A stretch of DNA of 64,000 nt, from NCBI GenBank assembly GCA_029582165.1, contig CM055874.1, positions 46,871,769 to 46,935,768 of the forward strand. The letters are read 5' to 3'. This stretch comes from Portulaca oleracea. Lineage: Eukaryota > Streptophyta > Magnoliopsida > Caryophyllales > Portulacaceae. A program made the translations under genes and the position numbers. Below are positions 22,477-34,379 of this stretch, piece after piece (position 1 is the stretch's first letter; each line of letters begins with the position of its first letter). The notes beneath the pieces are model-generated. The model ran no database searches. It was not told the DNA's origin and saw only the letters and a program-made list of their open reading frames with translations.

Positions 22477-23372
22477 TACTTATGAAATATTCTCTTCATG
22501 ACTATATCCAAAATAAATAACCATGGATCTAAAATCGTACACTTGGCCAATTTAAACTTAATTAAATCCATCTATAATAACATAGTCATGGACTTATAAT
22601 CTTTTCAAATGTACATAAAATATACATTTCTTTTCTTGTAGCAAAACTTATACTTGAACATGCATACTTGAACAATACATATATCACTTAAATAATTCAT
22701 AGACTAACACTTATGACATGATCATCTTGTACTCAAATAAAACAATATTTTACATATTGTCAACTTATCTCATGATCAAAAAAAATTAGTCTACATAACT
22801 TAACATATGTATTAATAAAATCATGCAACGTCATAAATTATACCATGGATGTGACATGTCTAAAATAAATCATACAACTTAAACTTGATAATCACATATC
22901 CAAAAATTTATGATTTAATAAACTTGCCAATCAAGATTAACATCATTATTGACATGTCACATCCTGTATATTCATTGCCCATTATCGAAGCAGTCAAGGA
23001 TAAAACCAAGTGGTTGATGGTAGTTATTCAAATAACACATCATGCCTGGATAATCATGTACACACATAGCAAATCAACCATACAAAGATCTCATCATACA
23101 TGCTCCAAGATAATATAATCACGAAATAACCATCCGCATGTCAGCCAAGAATATCAATTATTAATCTTGCAAGTACACACCAAACAAGAGATCGAGCATA
23201 TTTGTTGTACGCAACCATTAATCATGGATTAAAAATTACTTATCTCATGATTGTGACTTAATCGGCCAAACTTGTAACCATCAAATTCATCCATGAATAT
23301 CTCTTTACTTGATCTTGATCTTGATCTTGTCATGCTTCGACTCAAAAACCCGATCATATATAAGTCGAAGAC

Positions 23373-23992
23373 TGTTGATGTAAAATCGGTGTAGGATGAG
23401 AATTTACTCGGGTATTCAAGTGAGTCGAAGGCATACCTTCTCTCCTTCGACTTATATAACTGCCGTATATAGTCTGCAGGATAAAACACTCTTGTCTTAT
23501 AGGGAGGAAACTTATCAAACTCTCTTACCAAACTTAAGGAGTGTTGCAATCACAATATAAGAAAGGGTGCTTAAGGAGGAATGAATCTCCCATGAAGGAG
23601 GCAAATGACACCCTATTTATAATGCAAGAAATGCACTCTTGGATAGGGTGGATAAGAGGATGACTAATATGGATAAGGTAGTTAGAATATCCAACCAACC
23701 CTAACTACCCATATCAACATAAGCAATATGTGTTAAAACAATTGTAAACATGTGAAAGACATGAGAAACAAGCTCTCTGCACATAATTTGATCTTGTCGA
23801 GGCTTGGCACGCCTGTGTCTAACCCGACACTCCCGTGCCAAGCACTCTTCACCCAAATTCAGGCCTTTTAGACCCGTGAAGTCATTAAATGACTTCCTTA
23901 GATCTCCTTAGCTTGTCTTACATACTTATACTTAAGTTTTCCATGCCTTTTAAATTTACAAGACACACACATACACTTGAAAAACCTCAACA
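23373..23992 (-). repeat. 5' LTR of the non-coding LTR element
   Basis: Same ends as the partner LTR. About 480 bp of the two LTRs differ at only a handful of positions. By contrast, the first roughly 130 bp on the plus strand (the U5 side) differ at many positions, including small insertions. Confidence 0.9.
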
Positions 23993-23997
23993 TTAAC
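23993..23997 (+). repeat. Target duplication TTAAC, right copy
   Basis: Identical to 20293-20297. Confidence 0.85.
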
Positions 23998-24144
23998 TTG
24001 CCCTTTATTTAATCGAAGTTCCCACATCCTTATCTAGGTACTCAATTAATAGTATTTTATTTACAAATGAAAAAAATTGTGTTCATTGAAGTGTTGTCTA
24101 TATATATATTATACATTTGTTATACATGGCTAGGAAAATACTAT

Positions 24145-24480
24145 ATGGTCGATTTTGGATACCCTTGTACAACTAGATATATGGCGCGCATCGTATAAAG
24201 ATAAGAGTGTTCGATATCATATTCCAAAATTCAAAAGAGGTTGTAAAAGAGGTTGTCTGCCACAAGGGATTAAAAAAGTTTAACTATCATCATTCTTCTT
24301 TAAGAACGTCAATGGAACAAACATTTGAAGTTGTAAAAGCAACATGGAAGACATTGGATGATAGGATGTCTTAATGAAATTGGAGCAACAAGTTGAAATT
24401 ATTATTGCATAATGTTCGTTGCACGGTTTTAGTCATCTTTATCAAAAAGGTATTCAATGTCACACCAATACAACCTACTA
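24145..24480 (+). pseudogene. PIF/Harbinger transposase fragment, broken
   Basis: Across shifted frames the plus strand reads VDFGYPCTTRYMA, RYHIPKFKRGCKRG, PQGIKKV, NYHHSSLRTSMEQTFEVVKA and TWKTLDDRMS. This matches the C-terminal DDE nuclease of plant Harbinger transposases (VDSGYP..., then RHSSLRNVIERTFGVLKARF). Stops and frameshifts are present, and a MITE interrupts the sequence just downstream. The N-terminal part is not visible. Confidence 0.7.
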
Positions 24481-24504
24481 CCCAAGGAAGACTTGGAGTT
24501 ACAT

Positions 24505-24766
24505 CCATGTTCTTTTATACGGCTGGCTGGCTGCGGCGCCACAACACATCGCACTTTATCAGAACCCACTACAACATACCAATCCACCACAATTTACCAC
24601 AACCCACCACAATCAACTTTTTCACATTTACCAATACAATTTACATTTATAAAAAACAAAACCCACCACAGTTTACCAATAACCCACCACAATTCCACAA
24701 CACCCGCCACAATTCTACCACACCGCACCGCGTCATACCGCAACCAGCCGTATAAAAAAACAGTGG
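24505..24766. mobile_element. MITE with TIR beginning TTCTTTTATACGGCTGG
   Basis: The left end CCATGTTCTTTTATACGGC mirrors the right end GCCGTATAAAAAAACAGTGG. The core is rich in CCACAA and CCACCACAAT repeats. It resembles in outline the elements at 38866 and 47872 (GTTCTTTT near the end), but I cannot prove one family. No clear target duplication. Confidence 0.5.
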
Positions 24767-24788
24767 TAGACAAACTAGACATGGGATG

Positions 24789-25147
24789 AAAGTGTTTAGA
24801 TATGGAATAACATACAATATAAATTAATCTCATTTCGAATTACAGTTATCAAAACCTTTATAACTTTGGTCGTATTAATTTTTTTTTTTTTTGTTGGTGA
24901 CTCAGATGTATCAAAAAATTTATATTTTAGTTAACTCTTAGTTATAGTTTTGATTATCCTTTTAGTTTTAAAGTGTTTAGATATGGAATAACATACAATA
25001 TAAATTAATCTCATTTCGAATTATAGTTATCAAAACCTTTATAACTTTGGTCGTATTATTTTTTTTTTGTTGGTGACTCAGATGTATCAAAAAATTTATA
25101 TTTTAGTTAACTCTTAGTTATAGTTTTGATTATCCTTTTAGTTTTAA
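24789..25147 (+). repeat. Nearly perfect tandem duplication, unit 182 bp
   Basis: The unit AAGTGTTTAGATATGG to CCTTTTAGTTTTA occurs at 24789-24970 and again at 24971-25147. Apart from the length of a poly-T run and one or two bases, the copies agree, so the duplication is recent. No coding potential is evident. Confidence 0.9.
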
Positions 25148-25912
25148 ATTAGTTTTACTTGCATTTCACTTTTAATTTTAACTTTTACTTTTACTTTTAA
25201 TGTACAAGAAAAATACAAGAAAAAACACTTTATATATCAACTAAAACAAATTATATATCTAAGAAAACAAATTCAAACTCTTTTTAATTCTTTCCAACAG
25301 TTTTGACTACTTCCATCTCTTTCAAATTTCTTCCAATTCTTGCCAACTTTAACAAACTCATTCTAGCCAACTTTTACAAACTCATTCCAACTCTTTTCAG
25401 CTTTGACCAACTACTTTCCACTCTCTATTCTATTCATCCAATCCAAACGAACAAACACTAGAAAAAATAATTTGTAAGTCGTCAATTTATTCATAAATGA
25501 ATTATTGTTTATAATCCTAAACATAACGAATTATTATTGTTCTTTGGATTGGTTGGAATCACTTTTGGATGGAATGGATTGAATTGGATAAGTTGTGATG
25601 TTTTTTTAGGGAATTATGTAAAATTTGAATTGGATTGGATTAGATTGAATTGGAAAATATTACCAATCCAAAAAGAATAGGGCTGCCGAGTCAACTTCTA
25701 AAATGACACAAATTAATAAATTTAGCTAAAATCACATTTAATTGTAGGCCACTAGCTAGTCCGTATTATGGGGACTCCTTCAATTCCCTTATCATAATGA
25801 CGGCTAGTAAGCTCGATCAATTGATCTAACCAACCAATATAAATAAATATAGTCCCTACACTTGGTTGTGATCCTATGAATTTAGGTGTAACCATCATCA
25901 TATATATCTAGC
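25148..25912. other. AT-rich DNA, possible small MITE at 25550-25677
   Basis: TTCTTTGGATTGG at 25550 mirrors CCAATCCAAAAAGAA ending at 25677, suggesting a small inverted-repeat element without a proven target duplication. The rest shows no gene. Confidence 0.35.
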
Positions 25913-26488
25913 TAAATATTGGGTTATTTGCATTTTAGACCCTAAAGTATAGGGTAATTTATTTTTTAGACCTTTATCTTTCATTGTTTATTTTTTGGAC
26001 CCTAAAGTTTATGGGTTGAATAAAAATTGATCTTAAAGTTTGTAGGTTAAAAAAATGGTCCGTGTACTGTTTTTTTATTTTCTTCTCATGTTTGAATTTA
26101 TCTTTCGATTAGTGTCAAATTTCAGGACTAAGGTTAAAACTAATATTAAAGTTATAATACACCTCTCTTATTCATGTTGGAACTACTTAGTCCCTGGGTG
26201 CTTTAGGGTTTAGTTAGTTTCGACATGAATAAAAGAGATGTATTATAGCTTCAATATCAGTTTTAACCTTACTCCTGAAGTTTGACGCTAATTGGGAGAT
26301 AAATTCAAACATGGAAAGAAAAAAAAATAGTACACAAGCCTTTTTTTTCAACCTGCAAACTTTAAGGTTTTTTTTATTCAACCCATAAACTTTAGGTTCC
26401 AAAAAATAAATAATTAAGACCAAGGGTCTAAAAAATAAATTACTCAATATTTCAGGGTTCAAAATACAAAAAATACGATAAATATTGG
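25913..26488. mobile_element. Mutator-like foldback MITE with 10-bp target duplication
   Basis: TAAATATTGG at 25913-25922 is repeated exactly at 26479-26488. Between them, two arms of about 250 bp are inverted copies (GCATTTTAGACCCTAAAG, TAATTTATTTTTTAGACC and others) around a short centre near 26195-26215. There is no coding capacity. The 9-10-bp duplication and long arms fit a Mutator-like MITE. Confidence 0.82.
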
Positions 26489-26925
26489 TTCCCGAATTTC
26501 AATGTTCAAACACTCAAATTTGGTTAATAAATAATGATTAGAAAGATGACCTAAATCAACGGAAGTAGACATATGGTTTATACTCGTGTCTCCTATCAAA
26601 ATTTAATGACATACACATACATAAATAAATTTGATGATGGGTGCCACTAAATTTAAAAGTTTTCAGATGGAATTTAAATTCAAGTCATGAAAATATTTAT
26701 GGTCCCCTAGAAACTCATCCCTAGTTTCTTTGTTGAGAGTGACTCCAATGGTAAAGAAAGTGTTTGCATGAATGAAAGGTTAATGTTGTGAGTTGTCTTC
26801 TGTAAGCCTAGCTACGACATGTTGGTAGACCCCACGTTTTAGAGGTGATGAGGTGGGTATATAACGTATTTGAGGGGATCATTAGGTTTATAAAAAAAAA
26901 TTTAAAAAAAACAAAACTTAGTTAT

Positions 26926-27371
26926 TAGACTTGTTCAACGGGTCAGGGACCCGCCTGACCCGAAAGATGCGGGTCAAGGTCACAATTATAGAAAGTGGTT
27001 GGGCCCGGCCCGAAAGATGCGGGTTAAGGTCACAATTTTAGAAAGTGGTTGGGCCCGGCCCGGCCCGTCGGTGACCCTGGCCAAGGCTGACAACCCTACT
27101 AATACAAATTTTTTAAAAAAAATCTTAGATTAAGTTTTAGTTTTTTGTGACATGACCCGGCCCGACCCGACGACCGGATTAAATACATAAATAAAATGCA
27201 TAAATTTTTAGGCTTTTTTAATAAAATAATCCACTTTATATATTTGTCGGCCCGTTGACCTGGCCCGTGGCCCGTACGGTCAGGGCTCGAGTCGAAGATA
27301 CCTGGCACGAAGGTTGGGCCGATAAGTTAAAAACTTCCGACCCGACCCGGCCCGACCTTTGAACAGGTCTG
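26926..27371. mobile_element. hAT-like MITE rich in GGCCCGGCCCG (copy 1)
   Basis: Ends TAGACTTGTTCAA and TTTGAACAGGTCTG are inverted copies. The flanks TTAGTTAT (26918-26925) and GTAGTTAT (27372-27379) form an 8-bp duplication with one mismatch, as expected for hAT. The body matches the element at 58104-58530, including AATCTTAGATTAAGTTTTAG. Both inner arms are dominated by CCCGACCCG-type words. Confidence 0.8.
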
Positions 27372-27379
27372 GTAGTTAT

Positions 27380-28555
27380 AGATGTCAATTATATAAATTA
27401 TTTATAATTTAATATGCAAATATTTAGACTTTATATAAAGGCAAAACATTTAAAATGTGTGTTGCCCCAAGACTTTTATCATTTTCGAAAAATACATTGT
27501 CCACAAAATCTATTACATCCAAACAACATGAGCTAAACTTCTAATTATTGGGCAAAGTTGTCTTTCAATCTCTGAACGGAGATTATAACCCCCTCAAAAA
27601 TCATTTGGTTCATTTTTTTGCAGATAATTCAAAAAAATCAAACAAGATATAACTGAGGTTTTCTTCTACAAATTAAGATATCAACTATTAAAGTTTTTAA
27701 TATAAAAACTTAATTAGGTGAGAGTTGGAAAAAGGGAGTATAACTATAAAGTGTTATTGTAATCTAGTGATCATCTAATATTTTTTTTAAAAATATATTA
27801 TTTTTAAAAAAAATGAAACTTTTATTTCCTTTTTCTCAACACAAGGGAGTTCAGTTCGAGAAAACTTGACATGAGTGTGTTTGGTAGGGGGAAAATACGT
27901 TCTTGGAAAATGTTTTCCCAATTTTTTAGTGTTAGGTACAAAAAAAGTTTGGAAAATCATTTTCAAAGAAAATCATTTTCCTTTAAAGGAAGGAAATTGA
28001 CTTCCTTAATTCAACCTAGAAAAAATATTTTTCATCATTAATTGTTGGATCGAACTCTAACTAAAATTTGAGTGCCTAATTTGTGGATTCAATTTGATTG
28101 GGCTCGTTTAAATATTTTAGATAGAGAGTAAGTTATATTTCATGATATGAATAAATTTTACAGTTGTTTAGATGTCCAAATTTAATAGTTAAATTACACA
28201 AACTTCAAGCACTGCCGTTTAAATTTCGTACAGTTACACCCTTATTGTGAAAAATTGTTTTATATTTTCTAAATAAATTACATAAATATCTACAATTTTA
28301 CTTGATTTTTACTTTGAACTTCGAATATTTTAAATTAAAAATATAGTAAAAAAAAACAAGCCCAAATTGAGTTCTAGCCAAAGAATATGAATCGAGCTCA
28401 ACCCTAGGGTTTGCGGGCTTGATAAACTTCGGGTATGTTTGGTTGAAAGGAAAATGATTTCAGAGGAAATCCTTTTCTAGGAGAAATGATTTTCCAAGGA
28501 AAATGGTTTTCCTTGTCTTGTTTGGTAGGAGATAAACCGTTTTCCAAAAAATCAC
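27380..28555. other. AT-rich DNA, no recognised gene
   Basis: Two stretches near 27878 and 28430 start TGTTTGGT and contain GGAAAATGATTTTCC-type inverted words. This looks like decayed DNA-transposon ends, but I could not define borders. Confidence 0.3.
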
Positions 28556-28559
28556 CACG

Positions 28560-28985
28560 TATGTCGACATAAGTAGCGATATATGTTACAAATGAAAATA
28601 TTTGGAGCTCAAACTTCATATTTGAGCTTTTTTTAATCATTTCTATCGTATTGTAAAATTTCGAGACACACCGATGAAATTAAATTTTGCTCTTAAATTT
28701 CCGTCATATTTAACAACAAAAAAATGTCGATAAAAGTGGTAATATATGTTACAAATGAAAATATTTGGAACTCAAAATTCATGTTTGAGCTTAAGTCCAT
28801 ACTATCAAATCATAAAGTTTCGATTCAAACAGTTAAGTTTGAATTTTTCAAAGTTTAAGTTAGTTTTTGCAGCAAAACATTCTGATCTGGTGTATGCTGC
28901 GATAAATATTATCAGATAAAAATATTTTGAGCTAAAAATTTATATTTGAGCTCTTTCTAATCAATTATATCGGATGTGCTTTGAC
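28560..28985 (+). repeat. Degenerate tandem repeat, unit about 165 bp, about 2.5 copies
   Basis: ATGTCGACATAAGTAGCG, then TATATGTTACAAATGAAAA and TTGGAGCTCAAACTTCAT, recurs from about 28726, and a weaker third copy starts near 28894. No coding capacity. Confidence 0.6.
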
Positions 28986-29604
28986 CGAACCGAACACTAG
29001 CTGGTAACATTCATTTATAGCCCTATGCAACGTGGTAGCGCCCACAAAATTTGTGCTGATAAAAATATGATGGTGCATTTAGTAGTTTCCAATAAAGATT
29101 TTGTATGGGGAAAACTTTTTCAAGAAAGACTTTCCTTATGGCCTCTTTGATAAACTGTTTAGTGCATTTAAAAGCGAAATAATGAGTCTCATATTAAAAC
29201 TGTCATATTCATTTACCACAATCAAACATGAAAAAAGTTTACTGATTTAAAACTTTTTGAAAAAGTTTTAGAACAAAATGCTTCGTGAGACCATCTACTA
29301 TAGAATGTCAATTTTAATCTTTACTTATATCTAAGGAAGTAATTCAGTGGCAGATCCAGACCATTAACTCAGAGGTGTTCAATATACTTATTATTACATA
29401 AGCGATTTTGAAAAATAAAATAATAAAATTTAAATAAATGACAATAAAAATAAATATTAAATAACATATTCACAAGGTTAACAAAATTTCACATCATCTA
29501 TATAAATATGTCCACCAAATAAATTGAAATTTCACATTAACTATATATTTATATTATAAACTTATACTAATAACCAATTACCTCAATTCATTGACTATTT
29601 GGTA

Positions 29605-29860
29605 CTCCCTCCGTCCTAATTATTTATCTAGTTTATTTTTTCACGGTCTTCGATATAATAGTTTGACTATTAATTTCAGGTTTTATCTTATTAGCAAGAC
29701 TAATAATATTGTATTTAGGTAATAATATTTTTCATCACAAATATATATAATAGTGGTAGTCTTGTAATAACTCAACATATAATTTGATAAATTAACGGTC
29801 AAAATTTAAAAATTTTAACCTAATTAGTCGACATAGACAATTTATTTGGGACAGAGGGGG
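29605..29860. mobile_element. Stowaway-like MITE (CTCCCTCCGTCC)
   Basis: It starts CTCCCTCCGTCCTAATTA and ends GGGACAGAGGGGG, flanked by TA on both sides. These are the signature ends of Stowaway (Tc1/mariner-type) MITEs in plants. Confidence 0.85.
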
Positions 29861-30578
29861 TAATATTTTAGGATTTTTGGGTTGTTGCTAAATTAGACAC
29901 CCTTTTATATTTTTTAGGAATTTTCCTTACGGTGCTCACTTGCTCCAATTAATAAATTTTTTTCCAAATAATATTAGAGAATCACGAATTTTTCTTTAGT
30001 TAAGGGTATCCGTGAACATCCCTACCCTAGCTACATATCCGTCCATGGAGTAGTTGACACTTAGAATACCTTGGGGAGAGTCACCAATGGTCCTATAGGC
30101 CAATTTTCAATCCCAAATCTATATCTATTTAATAATATATAATGACAAAGTTGTGGGTCACCCCCAAATATTGAAAGTAGAGTGATTATAGGTATATCGA
30201 CCAATCAGAATACACATAATTTATTTTTTTTGGTAAATAAAAATTCAGATAAATAATATACACAGATCATAATTCCACATTATTTGCCCATTGTGTTAAA
30301 CTTGATTTTAATTTATCTCTTTTCTTTTGAAATAATGCATCTCTCCTCCATCCCTTTCTTCACTAAAAATTTTGAATCCACATTAACTCTCTCTCTCCTC
30401 AAAATTCAACTGCTCTTCAATGTTCAATTGAATTGGTGAGTTTTCATTTTTCAATTAGGGTTTTTTTTTTATAGAAGGTTTGTATTTCAATTACTTGATT
30501 CTAATTTTTTAAGGGAAAATTCATCCCATTCATTTTAGATTGGATTTACATAGGTAATCACATGAAAATATATGTCAA

Positions 30579-31205
30579 AATTTTAAGGGGAGATTCATTA
30601 TATTAGGATAGAATATTTTTTTGGTTGATAAATTTTAATAATTCATTAATTTATAAAATTTAAATTTTAATTAAAAAAGATATTCATGATATATGATCGA
30701 ATATCCAACAATATGACACAATTTGTAGTCACACATAAATATATATAAAGTTTGCTAAAATTTAATTATCATTTATATGAATTTGTATAAAGTTGGACTA
30801 GGATGAATATATGCAAAAATATTTATCTTTGTAATTTTAAGGGGAGGAATCATTAGATTATGATAAAATATTTTTTTTAGGTGATAATATTGTGATTGTC
30901 GCCCATAATATCATGAATATCTTTTTTAATTAAAATTAAAATTTGATAGAATACATAACGATATGATACAATTTGTATGCACACTGTCACACATAAATAT
31001 ATACACAGTTGGCTAAAATTAAATTATCTTTTAAATCGATTTATACAAAGTTGGACTAGGATGAATATATGTTTGGATATTTATCTTTCTAATTTAACGG
31101 AATGAATTATTAGATTATCAAAGAATATTGTTTTAGATGATAATATTGCGATTGTTGCCCATAATATATATCATGAATATCTTTTTTCATTAAAATTTAA
31201 ATTTT
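30579..31205 (+). repeat. Tandem repeat, unit about 260 bp, about 2.4 copies
   Basis: The unit AATTTTAAGGGGAGATTCAT ... GTTGGACTAGGATGAATATATG occurs from about 30579, again from about 30836, and partly from about 31090. Internal blocks such as GATATTCATGATAT and CACACATAAATATATA are shared. The surrounding DNA 29863-30578 contains no recognised gene. Confidence 0.7.
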
Positions 31206-31373
31206 ACAATAATTAAATTTCTGATCCAGGTTTGAGTTTTCCGGGTTTAGACCCAACCAGCCCGGAACCAGAAAAATGAAAAGACTTGGAACGAAGACCG
31301 GAATGATTACCATTTCGTCCGAGTTTTCGGTCCAATCTTTTTGGGTCAGCCGGTTCAAACCAAAATAATACAT

Positions 31374-31374
31374 A

Positions 31375-31412
<38 letters not shown>
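31374..31412 (+). repeat. (AAT)n microsatellite
   Basis: Thirteen uninterrupted AAT units. Confidence 0.95.
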
Positions 31413-31413
<1 letters not shown>

Positions 31414-32040
31414 TTCAAAAGTAATTAATTTAATTCATTCGGTGCATGAGGTGACGCCTAGCGTGAGTTTAAAAGCGAGCGTGTCCATCTTCATTCGTGA
31501 GTGAAAATAAATAATAATGCAAGTGGCAAATTATAGTATTTCATTCCACAAATCTCTTGCCTCTCTCCTATTTGATGAATGAAAATTCCTAGCATACAAA
31601 CACCTAGTAAATTAAAATAATTATTTTATTTTGATATCTAATAAAGTATTAGTTTAGTTAAAAAATAATTAAGATATGTGCTACAATGCAAATTTGTTTA
31701 AACTAAATTATTCATTAATAATTTATATTAAAATAGTATATTAATGATAAAAAATAAATTGAAACATAATTAAGATAATTTGATGTAGACTCATTTAAGT
31801 TAAGATAATTTGACACACAATTACATTAAATTAATCCTACAACTATAATGATATAATGATATAAAAGTGTTAAAAGAATAAGGTATTTAGTTAGGATTAT
31901 TAAACTTAATTATTATATTAATTATAGTTCTCTTAGTAATAGTAACAAATACGGTATAAATTTAATTAGGGTTATCATATTTAATTATTAAATTTATAGT
32001 AACTAAATTAGCTATTACAAACTAATTTATACTGTAATAG

Positions 32041-32888
32041 AGTTTTTGGATGCTAATATACTGAACTTTTTGGGTATTGGACAATATTGCACTGAACTTT
32101 GGTCTTGGACAATAATACACTGTACTTTGGGGGGTGTTGAACAATAATGCACTTAGAATGATTTTGGCTGTGATTGATTTGTATCAATCCTACTAGCGCT
32201 GGCAAAATTTCGTCCGACCCGAATTACCCGAATTGTCCGACCCGGAAAAACCGGGTTTAGACATAGATTTTTCGTCCGAATTTTGATATTGACCGAATTG
32301 ACCGAATATTCAGACATAAAATTTCTCTATATTTTTCTATTGTCCGAACCCGATTTTTGCTTCGTCCGAATTGTCTGACCCGGTTCGACCCGAAATAAAA
32401 CCGGGTCCGGACATGAAATTCTCATCCGAATTTTGACATTGTCCGAATTTACCCGGACCCGAATTTTTGCCAGCGCTAAATCCTATGTAGCATGTAGAGG
32501 AGATGAGTTGATCCAAAAATATTTAAATTTATGACATGTTAGCTAATGCACACGTATGCAAAGAGAATCAACTTTGAAAAGAGTAAAAGAACGTAAAATC
32601 ACATTTGTTTAAATGTGTTTCCCCTGAGAAATTGTTTTTGTAGTTGTATAAAATCACTTTTGTTTGTGTAAATTTGCTGACATGTCATAAATTTAGATAT
32701 TATTTAGCCTATTCATTTTCTCGGTCTGCCACATAAGATCGCCACCAAGTCAGCCACTGTTGAAATTGTTTTAGGTGCATTATTGTCTAACACCCTTCAA
32801 AGTTCAATGCATTATTGTCCAAGGTCAAAGTTCAGTGCATTATTGTCCAATACCCCAAAAGTTCAATATATTAGCGTTCAAAAATCCT
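32041..32888. mobile_element. Mutator-like MITE, 130-bp TIRs, carrying a nested hAT MITE
   Basis: Left arm about 32041-32150 (TTGGATGCTAATATACTGAAC, GGGTATTGGACAATA) is the inverted copy of right arm about 32765-32888 (GTTCAATATATTAGCG). Both contain repeated words of the form TGCACTGAACTTTGG. The element at 33824-34211 has related ends. A complete hAT MITE sits inside at 32194-32478. The target duplication is unclear. Confidence 0.65.
32194..32478. mobile_element. hAT-like MITE, TAGCGCTGGCAAAA ends (copy 1)
   Basis: Ends TAGCGCTGGCAAAA and TTTTTGCCAGCGCTA are inverted copies. The flanks AATCCTAC (32186-32193) and AATCCTAT (32479-32486) differ at one base, an 8-bp hAT duplication. The body is made of CCGAATTGTCCGACCCGG-type words in both orientations. 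Confidence 0.85.
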
Positions 32889-33823
32889 TTATAATAAGAT
32901 CAAAAAATAATATATATTAAAAATAAATGTTTTATAATTATCGTAGGATGCATTCGTCGTGTTGAAGATCTCGATTTTATTATGAGAATGTCTATTAATT
33001 ATATTTAAATTTTTAATTATTAATTCGGATAATATGGAGTTAACAAGATTAAAGTGAGAGTATTCTCATGGTGAATGGCTTGGAGAATAACTGGAGAAAT
33101 TGTGAAGATGTGACATCTAGTAGTACTTGACATGTTATGTGGCACATGCTCATTAGTTCAACATTTGGTGATTGACACTGTGTACTTTTTTTTAGCTAGG
33201 GCCAATGGTAAATTTACAAGGTGAATTTTTTTTTCAAATGAAAATAATAATTCCATGGATGCATGAGTACTTTCTTGTTGTGCACACTGCATATATTGTT
33301 TCGGTTATTATTATATGTGTTCACTGAAATTTGTTCAGGACGAAAGTCTAACACAAACAATAATAATATATTAGATATGCATAATATATAAATAATAATA
33401 TATATATGATATTAATGTAATATCATGCTTATAGAATTTAATTAAGATAGATAAATTTTATTATATAATAAATTAGGTATCATGTCACAAAATTCATATC
33501 ATATTGTACATATGCAATGAAGTGCTTAAACATAAAAACATTTGATATCAAAATCAACCAAAAGACTAAGGTTTGTAAAATTTATTAATAAACAAATGGT
33601 ACGATAATTCTTAAAACCTCCGTTTAAATTGTTTGACTCCCTTGTACAAGATTGATATTATTCTTTTCGAATTCAAACAAATTAATAATCAATTAATGAC
33701 TATCTAAATCACAACGTAACACCAAATTAATCCAAGAATTAGAAGGGAAGAAGAAATTAAGAAGGAAAGGGACAAGTCCATGGAGAAGGGCAAAATCAAA
33801 CTCCAAAAAGAGGGATATATCAT

Positions 33824-34211
33824 AGGATTATTGGACGATAATACTGCGAAGCTTTTAAGGTCTTGGACTCTAATACAATCTGAACTTTGAGGGTATTGAA
33901 TGATAATGTCTCAGATTCAATGGTGGTTGACGGTGGTTGTTCCACTTTAGGTATCGTTTTCATTTTTTCCAAAAAATTATTAGTCATCCTGCTTATGTGT
34001 ACTTTCTTACACGACAAAAGTTTTTTCTGAAAAAAATAGAAAAACGACACGTCAAAATAGGACAGCCACCACGTCAACCACCAGCTGAATTGGTCTGAGT
34101 ACGTTATTGTCCAATACCCTCAAAGTTCAGTGTATTAGAGTCCAAGAAAAAAGTTCAGTGCATTATTGTCCAATACCCCTAAAGTTCAGTGTATTATTAT
34201 CCAATAATCCT
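33824..34211. mobile_element. Mutator-like MITE, AGGATTATTGG ends
   Basis: AGGATTATTGGACGATAAT at the left mirrors TATTATCCAATAATCCT at the right. Both arms carry tandem words around AAAGTTCAGTGCATTATTG, related to the arms of 32041-32888. The flanking ATATATCAT/ATATCATAT is too repetitive to call a target duplication. Confidence 0.65.
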
Positions 34212-34379
34212 ATATCATATATATATATATATATATGTATGTATAAATATAAATGTATGATGAAAGAGATGGGGCTGATCAAATGCAGTTGGGTGAAAAG
34301 GAATAATCACATAACAAAGTTATGGATGTCACATGTATTCCTCTTTCTTCATCTCTGTCTCACTCAAATTATATGCCTG

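Larger units (their letters stand above)
20298..23992 (-). mobile_element. Complete non-autonomous LTR retrotransposon without coding capacity
   Basis: Two LTRs (620 bp at 23373-23992 as 5' LTR, 615 bp at 20298-20912 as 3' LTR) enclose 2.46 kb, and a perfect TTAAC target duplication flanks the whole. The purine tract next to the 20.3-kb LTR and the TATA sequence give the minus orientation. The internal region has no gag, protease, integrase or reverse transcriptase words in any frame. An element of this size without genes falls in the LARD/TRIM type of non-autonomous elements. I could not match the sequence next to the 5' LTR (GTCTTCGACTTATATATG) to the usual initiator-tRNA primer site. The central part carries an unusual hairpin array (separate entry). 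Confidence 0.9.

Noticed and set aside
24393..24789. Open frames of about 110-120 codons rich in His, Asn and Pro
   Set aside because: They are translations of the CCACAA repeats inside the MITE at 24505-24766.
31228..31360. A further MITE with GGTTTGA and TCAAACC ends
   Set aside because: The inverted match is short and no target duplication is visible.
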